A stretch of DNA of 64,000 bases from the NCBI GenBank assembly GCA_964036315.1, contig OZ038517.1, forward strand, positions 21,960,083 to 22,024,082, read 5' to 3'. Position numbers and translations under genes: made by a program. Source of the stretch: Acanthosepion esculentum (taxonomy: Eukaryota; Mollusca; Cephalopoda; Sepiida; Sepiidae). The notes beneath the pieces are model-generated. The model was not told the DNA's origin, did not search any database, and saw only the letters and a program-made list of their open reading frames with translations. This document shows, in pieces, positions 23,820-35,425 of the stretch; the stretch's first letter is position 1; every line of letters begins with the position of its first letter.

Positions 23820-23925
23820 TTTTTACAAAGAGTGCTGCAAGTATATGTGGATAGGGTGACCAATGAGGAAGTTTTGAGAGGAGCTGAAGTAAGATGGCTA
23901 CTGTTGGTCTTTATGGAAATATAGT
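23820..23925 (+). pseudogene. Endonuclease-RT LINE fragment
   Basis: The frame reads VLQVYVDRVTNEEVLRGAEV. This parallels the VTNEEVLRR segment after the RT domain seen in related copies at 41160 and 59780 (there, VNNEKVLTQMETKRTL). A pyrimidine tract precedes it and the match ends after about 30 residues. Confidence 0.6.
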
Positions 23926-24179
23926 TTCAATTTTTCAGTCCTATCATCCAAAGAGGAGGATTAGAGTGTGTGAGAGGACGGATGGCATTATATTTAGACA
24001 AAATGAAGTAAGTAAAGAAAAGGACGGTCTACAGCCATGTTTGTGATTGTCTGAGGTCAAGAGAAATGATTTCCCAACCATGCATGACACCTAAACATGG
24101 AATACTTGTCATGGTTTTATATAACTGTGTGTGGTTAGTGCAAAAAGTTATTATGGAAAGTAGAATTTGTTTAAATTCT

Positions 24180-24425
24180 GGTACATTCACTTGACACTAA
24201 TACTACTTGAAAAGGCATGAATCCATCATTTTTTTTTTCTCTCTCTTAGAAGTAAAATAGGAGAGCATGCTATACTCTCTAGCTCTGCATGGCTGGTTGC
24301 CAGTCTAGGAAAAGAAAAATGCCTTGAAACATAAGAGCATGCTATACTCTCTAGCTCTGCATGGCTGGTTGCCAGTCTAGGAAAAGAAAAATGCCTTGAA
24401 ACATAAGAGCATTGCACTGGACCTT
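24180..24425 (+). mobile_element. tRNA-derived SINE remnant with internal duplication
   Basis: TACATTCACTTGACACTAAT, AAAAGGCATGAATCCATC and GGCTGGTTGCCAGTCTAGG match the body of the SINE at 37895-38235. The head is not preserved. Confidence 0.65.
24263..24406 (+). repeat. 72-bp perfect tandem duplication
   Basis: 24263-24334 is followed immediately by an identical copy at 24335-24406, inside the SINE body. Because 72 is divisible by three, it gives a misleading repeated-peptide frame on the minus strand. Confidence 0.97.
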
Positions 24426-24665
24426 GATCTGACCGTGCATTGCAGCTGATTCTCTATCAACTAAAAATTAACAACTTTGGTGATAAAAATTTTGTTTAGC
24501 TAAAAATGTTATTAGGTAAAAATAAAATATATTTCAGCTTATTTTTTTATTTTTATTTATTTTTTTTTGTGGCTCTCAGTTTGCGATAAAAGGTTTTTAC
24601 TGTGCTTGATTTTTATGTTGATCAGTTTATTGGGTGGCCAAAATTTTGGGTTAGTTTAAGTAAAA

Positions 24666-24785
24666 TATATATTTAGTTGGATTGATGTGAATTTGTGACA
24701 CTGGGTTTCACGCAATTTGTTTGTCTGACGATCGCAAATAGCATGAAACCCAGGGTCACAAACTCATATCCATACAACTTATATA
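24666..24785. mobile_element. Foldback element, about 120 bp
   Basis: Arms of about 50 bases, with GTGACACTGGGTTTCACGC opposite GCATGAAACCCAGGGTCAC and flanking GTTGGAT/ATACAAC, mirror each other with several mismatches around a short centre near 24725. Confidence 0.75.
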
Positions 24786-24942
24786 CACAAACAGTACTGA
24801 CATATGGTTTTGTTTCTCTATCTACTGGTATCTTTCATGTATTTTCACAATTCATCTTTCTCACTGAAGTAATGTTTATTTTTTTCCTTCCAGGCCTTTT
24901 TTTTCTATTTTTTCTTTTGTCTTCACTTGAGTTAGTCTAATG

Positions 24943-25373
24943 CAGTGGTTCCCACTCGGCCACATTTTCGGAATGAAAATTTACTTGTGCCTTGCCAAAT
25001 TTTATGTGATAAAAAGTATATTTGAAAATAAAAAACAAACAGAGCATGTTAAAAGGAGATAACTGCAGATTTGAAGTCAGAATATTATCATTGATAACTC
25101 TCTCCTCCATTTGCAGACCGTAGTTGATATAATGCAAAAATAACACAATGATAAAAACTGTCAATAATTATTTATAACTATTTATATGGAGACTCATGCA
25201 TGCAATTACTAGTAAAATACATAATAATATTTTAAAGTTTGAAATCACATTTATTTTTGGCATATGGATTTTTTGAAACTGTTTCTAAATCTTTGTCTTG
25301 CAATCATTCTGCTGCACAAGCTATTCTCTTCCGCTGCACCTGTGAGGTGTGACATGCCCTTTGGGAACCACTG
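24943..25373. mobile_element. hAT-family MITE, 431 bp, perfect 8-bp target duplication
   Basis: It starts CAGTGGTTCCCACTCGG and ends ...TTTGGGAACCACTG, classic hAT terminal repeats. The flanking 8-mer GTCTAATG is identical on both sides (24935-24942 and 25374-25381). No transposase is encoded. Confidence 0.93.
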
Positions 25374-25381
25374 GTCTAATG

Positions 25382-25462
25382 GAAGTAGTATGTTTGAATC
25401 AATCACTTAATTTTTTGGAGGAAGCTCACAAGAAAAATATCTCCTTTCTAATCCCTATATAT

Positions 25463-25508
<46 letters not shown>

Positions 25509-26360
25509 AGTATCATCTTAAGAGAAAAAAATTGGCCTTTTCATACAGATAATGGTGCTTTATTTTGCTTGTACTACAAAAACAAAATTGTTATATTGAA
25601 GTACTGAATTATATGTAGAAATACAGCCAAGAATTTTTTTTTCTTCACCTTTGCAGAAGCCATGTCAAAATTATTCTCAAGTAATGATTTGATTGCTGTT
25701 ATTCTCAAATAGTCTACCAGACTGTTCAGTGAGAAATATTTTAGCTTTGCAAATCCCTGTTTCAGGCACATTTGTATCTTCAAAAACCTACAGATCTAAA
25801 CTTTAGTTTATACTGTGACTATGCTGTGTAGGCCTGTCTAACAGTTTCAGGGAGATAGTGAATAATCTGGTGTGATCAGTAATAGTACAAGGCCTGCACA
25901 CTCAAATTCTCAGCCATAATGACTTGTGACTTTGTGCTAGTGCAACTATTAACAGCTTTCATACAGTTTCATCTGAGACACTTCCCAACAGTGCCACATG
26001 CTGTGATTGTCTACCTAGGTTGATATCATCAATAAATCACCTTCACAAATCAACCATGTTGAGATACAAACTTTGGTTTCATGGTTAGAATGCTAACATT
26101 CTAACCAATTGACTACATGCCCATCTTATTTAGAATAACTTAAACTGTAAAAGAAAAAAAAAATCTTCAAGTCACACTTTTACTTTTTATTTTCTTAAAA
26201 TTAAAAGGAAGTATAATATGTGAAAAATGTTATTTACTTCATTGTCAATCAGGAAACAAAAATATGCCAATTTTGAAAAAATCTTCTTTAAAATGCAGGC
26301 TGATATGACAGATGTCAAAAGTGATCTTTTTGATTGTGAGTTAGGATTAAATATTCTTTA
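25382..26360. other. Intergenic DNA
   Basis: TA microsatellite at 25457-25505; otherwise no recognised feature. Confidence 0.5.
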
Positions 26361-26362
26361 TA

Positions 26363-27063
26363 CAGTAGAATCCCTGACAACCAGACTAAGAAGGCCTTCG
26401 GGGTATGAGAAATTGGTTACAAGGTCTGGATATGAGGAATTATATTTAGATTAAAATAAAAGAACTGAAATAATGTTTAACATTTACTTTCAATGTTTTA
26501 TAGTAAGCAAAATAATCTAATAGTGAGTGAAATATAACGGAATTGATTTTAAGGAAAAAGAAATAAATTATGTAATGTTAATGAAAATTCATTAAACTAA
26601 GTATACCATGTATGCAAAATAAATAATGTAACGAGGATTTTTTAATCACTGTTGCATGATGATTCTTTCTCTTCTAATGTCATTCTCAACTTTTTTGCAT
26701 TTTGTTTTGCTTTTGTTCTTGCATTTTTTTTAAATGAAAGACACTTTTTAACTCTGCGTGCGTTATTGCAATCATCATAGCTGAATGCTGGCTTTCTTTC
26801 CATAAAACGGATAATTTTTTCACTTTCAGTCCATGTTTCATCACAATCATGCACCTCATCACTATCTTGTTGCAGATGTGTCTTGTTGCCATCCTTTCCT
26901 CTTATTCCCATCATCTTTTGCACCAATACAAGCCATTAGGGTGAAATAAGCATAAGCAATTATCCAAAGTAAATTTACTGAAAAACAGAAATTTCAAATC
27001 TGTTACATATCACCCAAGTAGTTCAAATATACACATCATGTCTGGATATGAGGGATTCTACTA
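26363..27063. mobile_element. Tigger/pogo-like element, 701 bp, TA target site
   Basis: Left end CAGTAGAATCCCTGACAACC; right end, read inward, TAGTAGAATCCCTCATATCC. Both are flanked by TA. The GTCTGGATATGAG motif occurs near both ends. It appears to be an internally deleted copy of a Tigger-type transposon. Confidence 0.85.
26642..26926 (-). pseudogene. Possible C-terminal remnant of the Tigger-like transposase
   Basis: A 94-codon frame inside the Tigger-like element encodes a hydrophilic tail, acidic then lysine-rich (ESEKIIRFMERK, RRVKKCLSFKKNARTKAKQN). A charged tail after the DDE domain is common in Tigger/pogo proteins, but no catalytic or HTH motif is present. The identity rests mainly on location between the element's terminal repeats. 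It is most likely the leftover 3' end of the transposase gene. Confidence 0.4.
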
Positions 27064-27311
27064 TACTAAAAACTTTTTAATCAGTTTAACAATATTTAAA
27101 AAAAGAATGTTGCCGTTGGTAATAATTTTTCTTAATCCCCCCCCCCCCAGCAAATCTGTTTGCATATTGTTTCTATATATTTTTTATTCAATATAGAAAA
27201 ACCAGATTGTAGCAGACATAATATGAAATTACAGTCCTAGAATAGCTCACTTGGAAATTTGGCACAGACCTATCATGATTTTTCAAAATGTGGTTGGGGT
27301 GGTCATATTAT

Positions 27312-28110
27312 ATTAGGCACCTCCCAATAATTCACTAAAAAGACAGTATAGCATGATGATAAAAGGCCCCAAACTTAATAAAAATAGTTTTAACCTCAAA
27401 ATGTTTGTTATTATTAAAAAGAAAGAACAAAGTATTTTTTAATTATTTAAAAAAAAAATTTTTTTTTTTTTTTTTTTTTTTTTTACTCCTTTCTAACATG
27501 TTCTAAGTTAAGCTCAAAAATCTTTTCTTTTTTTGTTTTTTTTGTCAACTTGTGGTAATGGTCATTTTTAGTGTAGCAGTTTTCAGTTTCAAACATTAAT
27601 TTGGAAATTCTTGCAAAAATCAAATTGTCTGATTTTAATGAAACTTTCAGAACATTAAAAATTGAATGAATTTATTTTTGAAATTTTTATTTTTTAGAAA
27701 ATCTTGGTAAAAAAAATTTTTAATTTTTTTTACATCTGTTACCCTCCCCCCCCATAACTTAATTTTATGAAATTTTCTAGAAATTCAAATAGTTCACAAA
27801 TTGTTTTATATTACTTACAGGCAGGATTCCTTGGAGAAAGTAAATCATCAATATTTTTTTTTTTTTTTACTTCCAACTTTTTAAAAATCTGATCCAAATC
27901 ATAAAATAAAAACTGCAATAAGCCGATCTAATTAGATAGGTTTTTATTTGCTTTTATAAGTAAAAATACATGAAGGACAAAAAAAAAAATTTTTTTTTCG
28001 ATGAATAATTAATTTTTACAAGAATTGTTTGCATTTTCTTTAATTCTTTTCAAGAATGGTTTTCACTTTTCTTTAAGCTTAAAAATGTTTTAAAATTCTT
28101 CCAAACAGAG
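27312..28110 (+). repeat. D1 dispersed repeat, copy 2
   Basis: Collinear with 3568-4325: ATTAGGCACCTCCC, TATAGCATGATGATAAAAGG, CCCCAAACTTAATAAAA, AACATTAATTTGGAAATTC, TGAAACTTTCAGAACATT, the C-rich tract with CATAACTTAATTTTATGAAA, and TTTTTTTCGATGAATAA. It includes T30 and C9 homopolymers. Confidence 0.8.
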
Positions 28111-28619
28111 TATGAGGTAGGCTATTAAGTTCGTAATTGAAGACTATATTTACGAAGCGAAAATTAAACTTTTAATATAAATCATACTCTCAAAACTTTT
28201 ATGCGTCAAAATGTTATATTTTTTTTAGTATGGTGTATCGTAAGTGACATTATGGTTAAAAGGTCACATGTTTCAAGGCTTGTCCTTCTTAAAGAAAACT
28301 CCTTGATATAAAGGTTTTCGACTGCAGCCAATACTTTCATTTCATTTCCGTGTTTCATCATCTCTGCATTTCAACAGGCTTCTTTTTGAATCTTGAAGGG
28401 ATGATTTCTAAAGATTTTTTTTTTTTTTTTCCTATTTCATTAAATATTTTAAATTTTGCTATATATTCATCTTACTTTATAGTGTGTATACTTTTCATAG
28501 TGTCTGTCATGTATAATTTGTTTTATTTATTAGTTTTTTACTTAGTTAAGAAAAATAATTTAATTTGTTTTTAGTTTAAGTTTCTTTTTCTTTTTTGCGA
28601 ATTAAATAAAATAACTAAC

Positions 28620-29060
28620 AATTCATAACCATTAAATATAGCAATTAATAATAAAGAATATAAATATATTATCTCAGTTAAAAATTTGATAACTGAGAGT
28701 GAGTTAATAATTTAATTTTTAATTTGATAACTGAGATATAATTAAAATTATATTATCAATTTAAAAATTTAATAATTGAGAGTGAGATAGTTATTAAATT
28801 CTCACTCTCAGTTATTAAATTAAATTGAGATAATTTTATTATCTCATTTATCAATTTAAACAATTAATAACTGAGTGAGATAATTTTAATAATATAATAA
28901 TTTTATTAATAATTATTTCCGTTATTAAATTAAAAATGTAATAACTTAATGTAAATTAATAATTACTAAAATTATTTATTATCTTAGCTATTAAATAATG
29001 AATTTCTATTATAGAGGTAACTCAATGTAAGAAATTTTTATAATATTTTAAATTATTATA
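28620..29060. repeat. Extreme AT block with scattered ACTGAGAGTGAG motifs
   Basis: Nearly all A/T apart from repeated GATAACTGAGAGTGAG-like motifs in both orientations (near 28690, 28726, 28777, 28800-28816 and 28868), separated by TTAATAATTTAATT-type filler. It behaves like a decayed tandem or inverted array. Confidence 0.65.
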
Positions 29061-30137
29061 AGAAACAAAAAAAAACGTTTTTGCTAAGAATTTGTAAAAT
29101 TATGTCAATTCTGGTGCACCACACTAAACCTGTCAACACATTCAGTCATCAAATTATCGATGGATACATGAAAATAACAAGACCCCAAGGTCAAGAAATG
29201 TTTGTGTAGAAAATTTTATACTATAAGTAAGTGATATTTGTTTCAGAAATGTATATTTTATTTTAGCAAGATTTTCAAAATTGAAAAATAAGTTTCCTAA
29301 AAAACTCTAAAAAAAAGTTAAAAATGGCTGTTTCAATTGTTTTTTCAGAAGAATCCATTAAAAAGCATTCATATTTCTATTTGAAAGACTCCACAGTATT
29401 TTTTTCTGGAGTTAGAAAATTTAATCCTTTAGCTTTCAATTGAAGCTGGGGGAAAGTTTCAAAAAGGATTTTTCCTTTATGAAAAATACATTTAAACTTT
29501 AGGTATATGAATTTTTGAGGGTACCTATATTATATGCAAGAATAAAATCTATGCACAATCTTTTCAAGCATTTTAATTGTGATTCAAAAGATACATGTTC
29601 ATATGTAAATATGGTAGAGTAAGAGTATTAATCTTGTCATGTGTTTAGCACAATGCTCTGTAAGGGCCTTTTGATAAATAGCTATTCATCTTGGGCACAC
29701 TCCTTCATCTGTTCACATACCAAAGTTGCTATTTCATATAAATGCCATTTATACATATGTATACTTATCATGAACCATGCACAGACACTTATCTACATAT
29801 AAGATATATACAACAACATTATCTCGTATATACACACTCTTATGGGCACATAACTTCTGCATACTGCTTTTATAATATAAACTTGTTTATCAAAATGTCA
29901 ATACATTTTGACTTTGCTTAGTATTCATAGCATCATATGGTGGAACCACACAATCTGTGAACCTATACAGACAATGGTGCTACCCAAAAGTTTTGGAAAT
30001 TCAGCTGTTACAGAGGGTTTGTTCTCCATCTCTCACCAAAGATCTCTTAAAATCCATCTAACAGGAAATTTTCTATCATTTTCTACTTTAGGGAAATATA
30101 TTTAATCTCTTTTAAATTCTCTAAACATTTTGGTACA
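29061..30137. other. AT-rich intergenic DNA
   Basis: Nothing recognisable. Confidence 0.5.
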
Positions 30138-30310
<173 letters not shown>

Positions 30311-31300
30311 ATCAAGAACAGTTAAAAATTTATCTTGTTAGCCAACTCGAGTTTAGTGTCAAAATGCTCAAGGCAAGATTTTTTTTTTTCAGTTTTATTA
30401 CATATAAGCTTTTTAATTTATATATTAATGTGTCATGCATATTTAATATGTAGTAAAATTAATAACAAAAATTGTTATTTATAATGAGTATCAAATATTT
30501 AAGACGCTTGTTTACTATTAAGCTCAAGCTCAGTGGAGCCATTCTACGCATGACTTCACTTTGATGACACACACACACACACACACACACACACATTTAA
30601 ACTTGTAGCCTTTCCAAAAATGCCAAAATGTATCAGACAAAACTTTTGACTATGATACTAATAATATTTATTTCTTGTTAATTACCAAGACTGTTGAAAA
30701 TACTCTAATGAAAATGGGCCAAAACAAAATATGATCTTTGGACAGTTGATTGACAATTTTGAGCAGATACACAGCAACTTATTCAAAAATTGAAATACAA
30801 CAATAAATGAGACAAGACTTGTTGGCTGAATTTAATAAAACTTGTTTAAATGAGTCAATGCGTGTATGTATGTGCGTGCTTCCAAATATATATTAAAGAA
30901 AGACCAAAATTGTTGGTGGAACCAATGGACAACTTGCCAAAACCTAAAACTCTTATCCAGATACAGTCTCAAATAAAAACGACAATACTGAAAAAAGAAA
31001 GAAAAAAGGCCTAAAGGCAAACTTGCCTACTCCAAGACTAGATTGCCTAGACTGAACAAAAAAAATGTTAAATTCTATGAAAGGATGGCTCTAGTTGTAA
31101 CCCGAGTGTCATGCTTGCATGTCTGTGAAACTTGGTTTATTATAATGCATGTGTGTAAAAATACACTACTTTTTTCACTGGTTTCTATTTTATTGAAGTT
31201 TTTACTATGTGACATCAAAATTTTGTAGCATTATATTGTAGTCTGTACATTGTAATTTATTTTGTGTGTAATTTTAATTGTATATCACATTGATATAAAT

Positions 31301-31425
31301 ATAAAATTTGTGACTTAGCTGATTGATGTTATTTATATTCAGCATCCTGACTCCAGAGTTTCATAAATGAACCATTTTGTAATCATTTGGTCCACTTGCC
31401 AGGTTTTGGCAATTGACTCTATGCA
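31301..31425 (+). repeat. R140 repeat, copy 4
   Basis: ATAAAATTTGTGACTTAGCT, GCATCCTGACTCCAGAGTTT and CAGGTTTTGGCAATTGACT match the copies near 16.3-17.3 kb. Confidence 0.7.
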
Positions 31426-31514
31426 TATTTTTTGATACACTTATGATTTTGTGTAAATTGTCTCTGCAAAAACTCTTAAAGAAATACCCATACACAATTA
31501 ATGAGTCAAGTCAT

Positions 31515-31524
31515 CACACACACA

Positions 31525-31562
<38 letters not shown>
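31515..31562. repeat. CA then GT microsatellite (self-complementary)
   Basis: A short CA run followed by TTTTT and a longer GT run. Confidence 0.9.
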
Positions 31563-31563
<1 letters not shown>

Positions 31564-31679
31564 TACGTCTACAATATGGTCAACAGCATTATTGTTACCC
31601 TTCTTCTTTATGTGCCATGTATGGGACATAGGTACATGAAGAATTTAGACATAATCTGTGACTGGAAGTTAGGTCTCAT

Positions 31680-31978
31680 TAATTTACTGTTTAAATAGCT
31701 AGATGTAACTGTTAAGTTCTATCCTAACAGTTTCTTCACTTGCACTTCTCACTTGTGGAACTCTCTTCCAGCTTCTTGTTTTCCTGTCGACTGTAATCTT
31801 CAAAAGTCTGAACGTAACATCAATCGCCATCTTCTGTTTTCTTGAATCCTTTTATTGTCTTTTTTTTTTTTCCCTCCCTGACATTTTCTCATCTTTCGCT
31901 CTCAGTAATCACATGTATCTCTTGACATTATTGCCTTGCTGGCAAGAAACCAAAAAAAAAAAAAAAAAAAAAAAAAAT
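31680..31978 (+). mobile_element. LINE 3' end with poly-A tail, Jockey/CR1-like
   Basis: The frame reads LDVTVKFYPNSFFTCTS, HLWNSLPASCFPVDC, then NINRHLLFS before a stop. This is the C-terminus of the same ORF as at 46690-47820. A short 3' UTR with TTGCCTTGCTGGCAAGAAA and an A27 tail at 31950-31976 follow. It is the only copy of this family here with a clear tail, so the element's 3' end is at about 31978. Confidence 0.85.
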
Positions 31979-33013
31979 GTAAAGCATGTAAAGAAATTGT
32001 TGAAAATAAATATGTTATATAAAATAATTGTATATTTTATTATTAGTCCTCTGAGTTATTTATGTACTCGTATGTAGAATCTAATTCCGTATTATCAGAT
32101 ATGTGAGTGTATACATCAAATCCACCACCGATAATTGGTCTCAGAAGTATGTCATAAGCTGAAGATATTTAGGAATATTTATTAGGCTTCGCATTATCTT
32201 ACAGCCAAAAGAAAAACTAGGAAGTTTGCACCAGTTTTATTAGTAGGGAGTGCCTACCTTAAAAATCTCCACTTGAATTTTTTTTTCCTTCCTTAAACAC
32301 CAGTCACATAACAGACATTGCTGGAAAAATATATATAGCTATTTCAGGTTGAACAACTTTGTATGTCAGTTTTGAGATTTAAATTATAATTTAAAACCTG
32401 TAAATGGGTAATGCGGCAATTGTTATTACTATGGTTCTTCTTAATAAATAAAAGCATCAAAGATTTTGATATTTTAAATAATCTGTATTCTAAAATAATG
32501 GAGAATGGTATAAAAAATGTATTAAACTCTTAACTGAATGAGATGAGGGTTGATTTTTGTGTGCATGTGTATATGCCCCAAACAGCAGGTATGCCATTCT
32601 AACCGTATTCACATTAGCATGTCATTATTCAGTATCTACCATATATTTTCTTTCTCCAGTGTAGCTCAGTCTTGTTGTGGTCTTTAGTTTTTATTTTTTT
32701 AATGCAGCCACTTTTTATTCATGCACCTGATTGATTTTTTTTTTTCTTTTCTCTGTTTTGCTTTTCTATATTTTCTATAATGACATCCATTCTTGTAGTT
32801 TCTGAGAAGTGATATGGTTTAAAAAGTAACATCAATATTGCCAAATATATAAGATTTTCCATCAAAACGTGTTTAAAACATGCTATATGTACAGATAAAT
32901 TAACAGGAATTTTTTTTAGTCACATAGTTGATGAACAATTTAAACTCAACTTAGGAGAAAAAAATAATACAAATAATAATAGTGTAAAAACCAAAACAAC
33001 AAAAAAAAAATCC
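31979..33013. other. Intergenic DNA
   Basis: AT-rich, nothing recognisable. Confidence 0.5.
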
Positions 33014-33256
33014 TTAACCTTTTAACTCTGGATGTGACTTCATTTGCTGTACACAATGTTTGTCCTGCCACTGAAGATGACTGATCACTGAACAATAGTG
33101 TGTTTTGATTTCATAGTTGTGTTGTTATATCCTGCTGTGGCAACAGAAAACAACTTTGAGTGAAATTAACAATAAGGATACTGCAATTGAGAGGCCTTAA
33201 AAAAGAATGCTGTAGAAAGGGAAGTAATATTAATTATGCAGTGTGCTAAAGGTTAA
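33014..33256. mobile_element. piggyBac-like MITE, 243 bp with TTAA targets
   Basis: It starts TTAACCTTTTAACTCTGGAT and ends GTGTGCTAAAGGTTAA. It aligns end to end with 52378-52611, whose termini TTAACCTTTA(T/G)CACTCTG are better preserved. TTAA targets followed by CCTTT are typical of piggyBac elements. No transposase frame. Confidence 0.8.
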
Positions 33257-33330
33257 ACTATTCAATGGGAATGAACTGCACATTATCAACATGCTAGATA
33301 ACAAAATATTATGAACTTATGTGCGTGTGT

Positions 33331-33510
33331 GTTCTCTCTAAAACTCACAAAGCAGGTGTCCCAATGTGCCCCATTATATCGGGTATTTGCAGTGCTTCCT
33401 ACAAACTGGTCAAAGCCACAATAAAAAATTTAGCCTCACTCCTTGGAGCAATCAATCCATCACATGTAAAAAAAAAAAAAAAAAATTCAGGCAACCTGTT
33501 TGAAAAACTA
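33331..33510 (+). pseudogene. Penelope-like reverse transcriptase fragment
   Basis: The frame reads LSKTHKAGVPMCPIISGICS, then ASYKLVKATIKNLASLLG, INPSHVK and NLFEKL. The PKTHKxGxPxRPIxS...SxxYxLAK...L pattern is the signature of the RT region preceding the active site in Penelope-like elements. An A17 tract (about 33468-33484) is inserted between HVK and NSGNLFEKL. Nothing of the active site or GIY-YIG domain follows; a SINE starts at 33531. Confidence 0.75.
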
Positions 33511-33530
33511 ATGGGAATAAATATGACTGA

Positions 33531-33872
33531 GGCATGGTGGTGTAATGGATAGTGGCTCAGATTGAGGAATCGGAGAGCTGAGTTCAAATTCCAGTTGACT
33601 CTGTTACATTCACTTACATGCTAATACCCTTGGGAAAGGTATGAATCCTCTTCTTCCCTCCAGCTATGGTAAATAGCAGGACAGACCAGGTTTTATAGCC
33701 TTGAATGGCAACTAGCCTACTGCAGAAAGAAATGGCAACCTACTGCGGGAAAAAAAATCTGCCTCGTCAGTCATGTATCGAAAGATGTATGATCGCCTGA
33801 GTGTGTATCACGTATGGCACATAACTGACCGAGAGATTTCATGGCTCATCTGGATATTAAATCCTTTTACAT
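33531..33872 (+). mobile_element. tRNA-derived SINE, most complete copy
   Basis: The A-box-like TGGTGTAATGGATAGTGGC at 33538 and the B-box-like GAGTTCAAATTCC at about 33580 form a tRNA-like head. The body contains CCCTTGGGAAAGGTATGAAT, a GCAGGACAGACC block and GGCAACTAGCCTACTGC, then TCAGTCATGTATCGAAAG and a 3' part ending near GATATTAAATCC. It is the same family as the minus-strand copies at 16694-17002 and 45946-46205. It sits directly after the Penelope-like fragment. Confidence 0.88.
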
Positions 33873-34744
33873 CCATGTTCCTGTTAACAAATGCTTAAAT
33901 CTGTTAAAAATAGCATCTAGCACATATTAAAATGTATTTTTGTTTTTTGTTTTGAATAAATGTTGTGGATAAGAGAAATTTTATAATGTTGTTAACTCCT
34001 AAAGAATAAACTTAAAATTTAATATAACATAAATAACTGGCATCTTATTGTTTCCGCTTTTTATTGTTTTATCTGTCCTTTTTTTTTGTGTGTAACTTTG
34101 TTAAATGAAAGTTACTAGGTCTTGTTGTTGATAAAAAAAAAAAAAAATTTCTCTTCTGAAGTCATAATTCTACAGCATTCTGGAATTTAGGTTTTACAGA
34201 ATATTTTTTTACTGGTTGACTGAAGAAGAAGCCATTTATCTGAATTATCATTTGTTAATATTTAAAGAATACATATCTCATGTGTCTTACGTACTTTTAT
34301 TTTCATAAGGACCTGAAAATGATCAAAATGCAAAAAGACTTTAACTTTAAATGCTTCTCATTTACAAAGTATACCAGATAGAACATCCAAATTAGTTTAC
34401 ATGTCATTTATGATTTTATAAACTATTTCTATCCAGTAACCATATTCACATCTGTTACAGAAATGTTAGTATTGATGTTTGAAATTGCTCAATCTTTTAA
34501 CATCCTTAAAATTGTCTATTTTATTGACATCAGTAGACAAGTTAGGCAATTTAAGAAAATTTTTATATTTTTACTACATATTCTTGCACATCTGAAGACC
34601 ATGGGCAGAAGTTTTGTTTTGTGAACAAACTTTTGTAAGAGTTAAAATATATTTTTTTAGAACAGCTTGTCATGCTGAAATCATGTTCTGTCTATTTTTG
34701 GCATTTTACAAATTTTATACTTAATACTTAAGAAAATATGAATA
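33873..34744. other. Intergenic DNA
   Basis: AT-rich, nothing recognisable. Confidence 0.5.
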
Positions 34745-34880
34745 TGAAGAAGGCTGAAGCGTACAACAGCCGAAACGTGAATATGGCAATGAAGATGGGG
34801 AGAAAAGTTCAAATAATGTAAATAATACAAGTAATCATAATACCTCATCCTCAGCAATATAGACAATGAATATGAAAGTT
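34745..34880 (+). repeat. PAL repeat, single-arm copy
   Basis: GAAGAAGGCTGAAGCGTACA then ACAGCCGAAACGTGAATATGG and AATACCTCATCCTCAGCAAT. This is one arm of the palindrome at 43717-43937. Another single-arm copy is at 56735-56825. Confidence 0.8.
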
Positions 34881-35104
34881 GGTACCCCAATAATTTTTTA
34901 TGTAAACATTCTGTTTGGCTTCATTTTACCTTTGTTCCAAATATTTTAAATGCCAGGAGGTCATGAAAATGTTTTTTTTTTTTGGGGGGGGGGATGGCTT
35001 ACCAATTCTTTTGGTGGGGGGGTGCTTACGAATTCTCTTCTTTTTTTTTTTTTTTTTCCATCCTAAGCAACATTATAAACTCTCTAAAATGCAAGGAGTT
35101 ATAT

Positions 35105-35215
35105 GAAGGTATATGAAGGGAGAAAATTAAGGGGGGAGAGCAATAAAAGAACAGGAATTAAGAAGATAGGTGACAATTGATATTGCATTCAAACTTCCGA
35201 AGATCACAGTTGATT
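35105..35215 (-). mobile_element. LINE 3' tail (Jockey/CR1-like family)
   Basis: Plus-strand ATTGATATTGCATTCAAACT and CCGAAGATCACAGTTGA correspond to the reverse complement of the CTTCAAAAATTTAAATGCA tail region seen at 13090-13140 and 40500-40540. Confidence 0.6.
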
Positions 35216-35425
35216 TAAAATAAAGATTCCACTAGATTATTTTAATTTAATTTAAATACATGAAATCAAAATAGAGAATGTAAAATAAAAATGATATTAA
35301 TTTTTTTACTCTATATTATCATGGTTATATTAAAGTGTTCATGAAGATGTACTAACTCTTGGGTAGACCTTGTAGATTTTCTTTTTGTTTTGTTTTTAAC
35401 TGATAATTACAATTAATTTTAGTAA

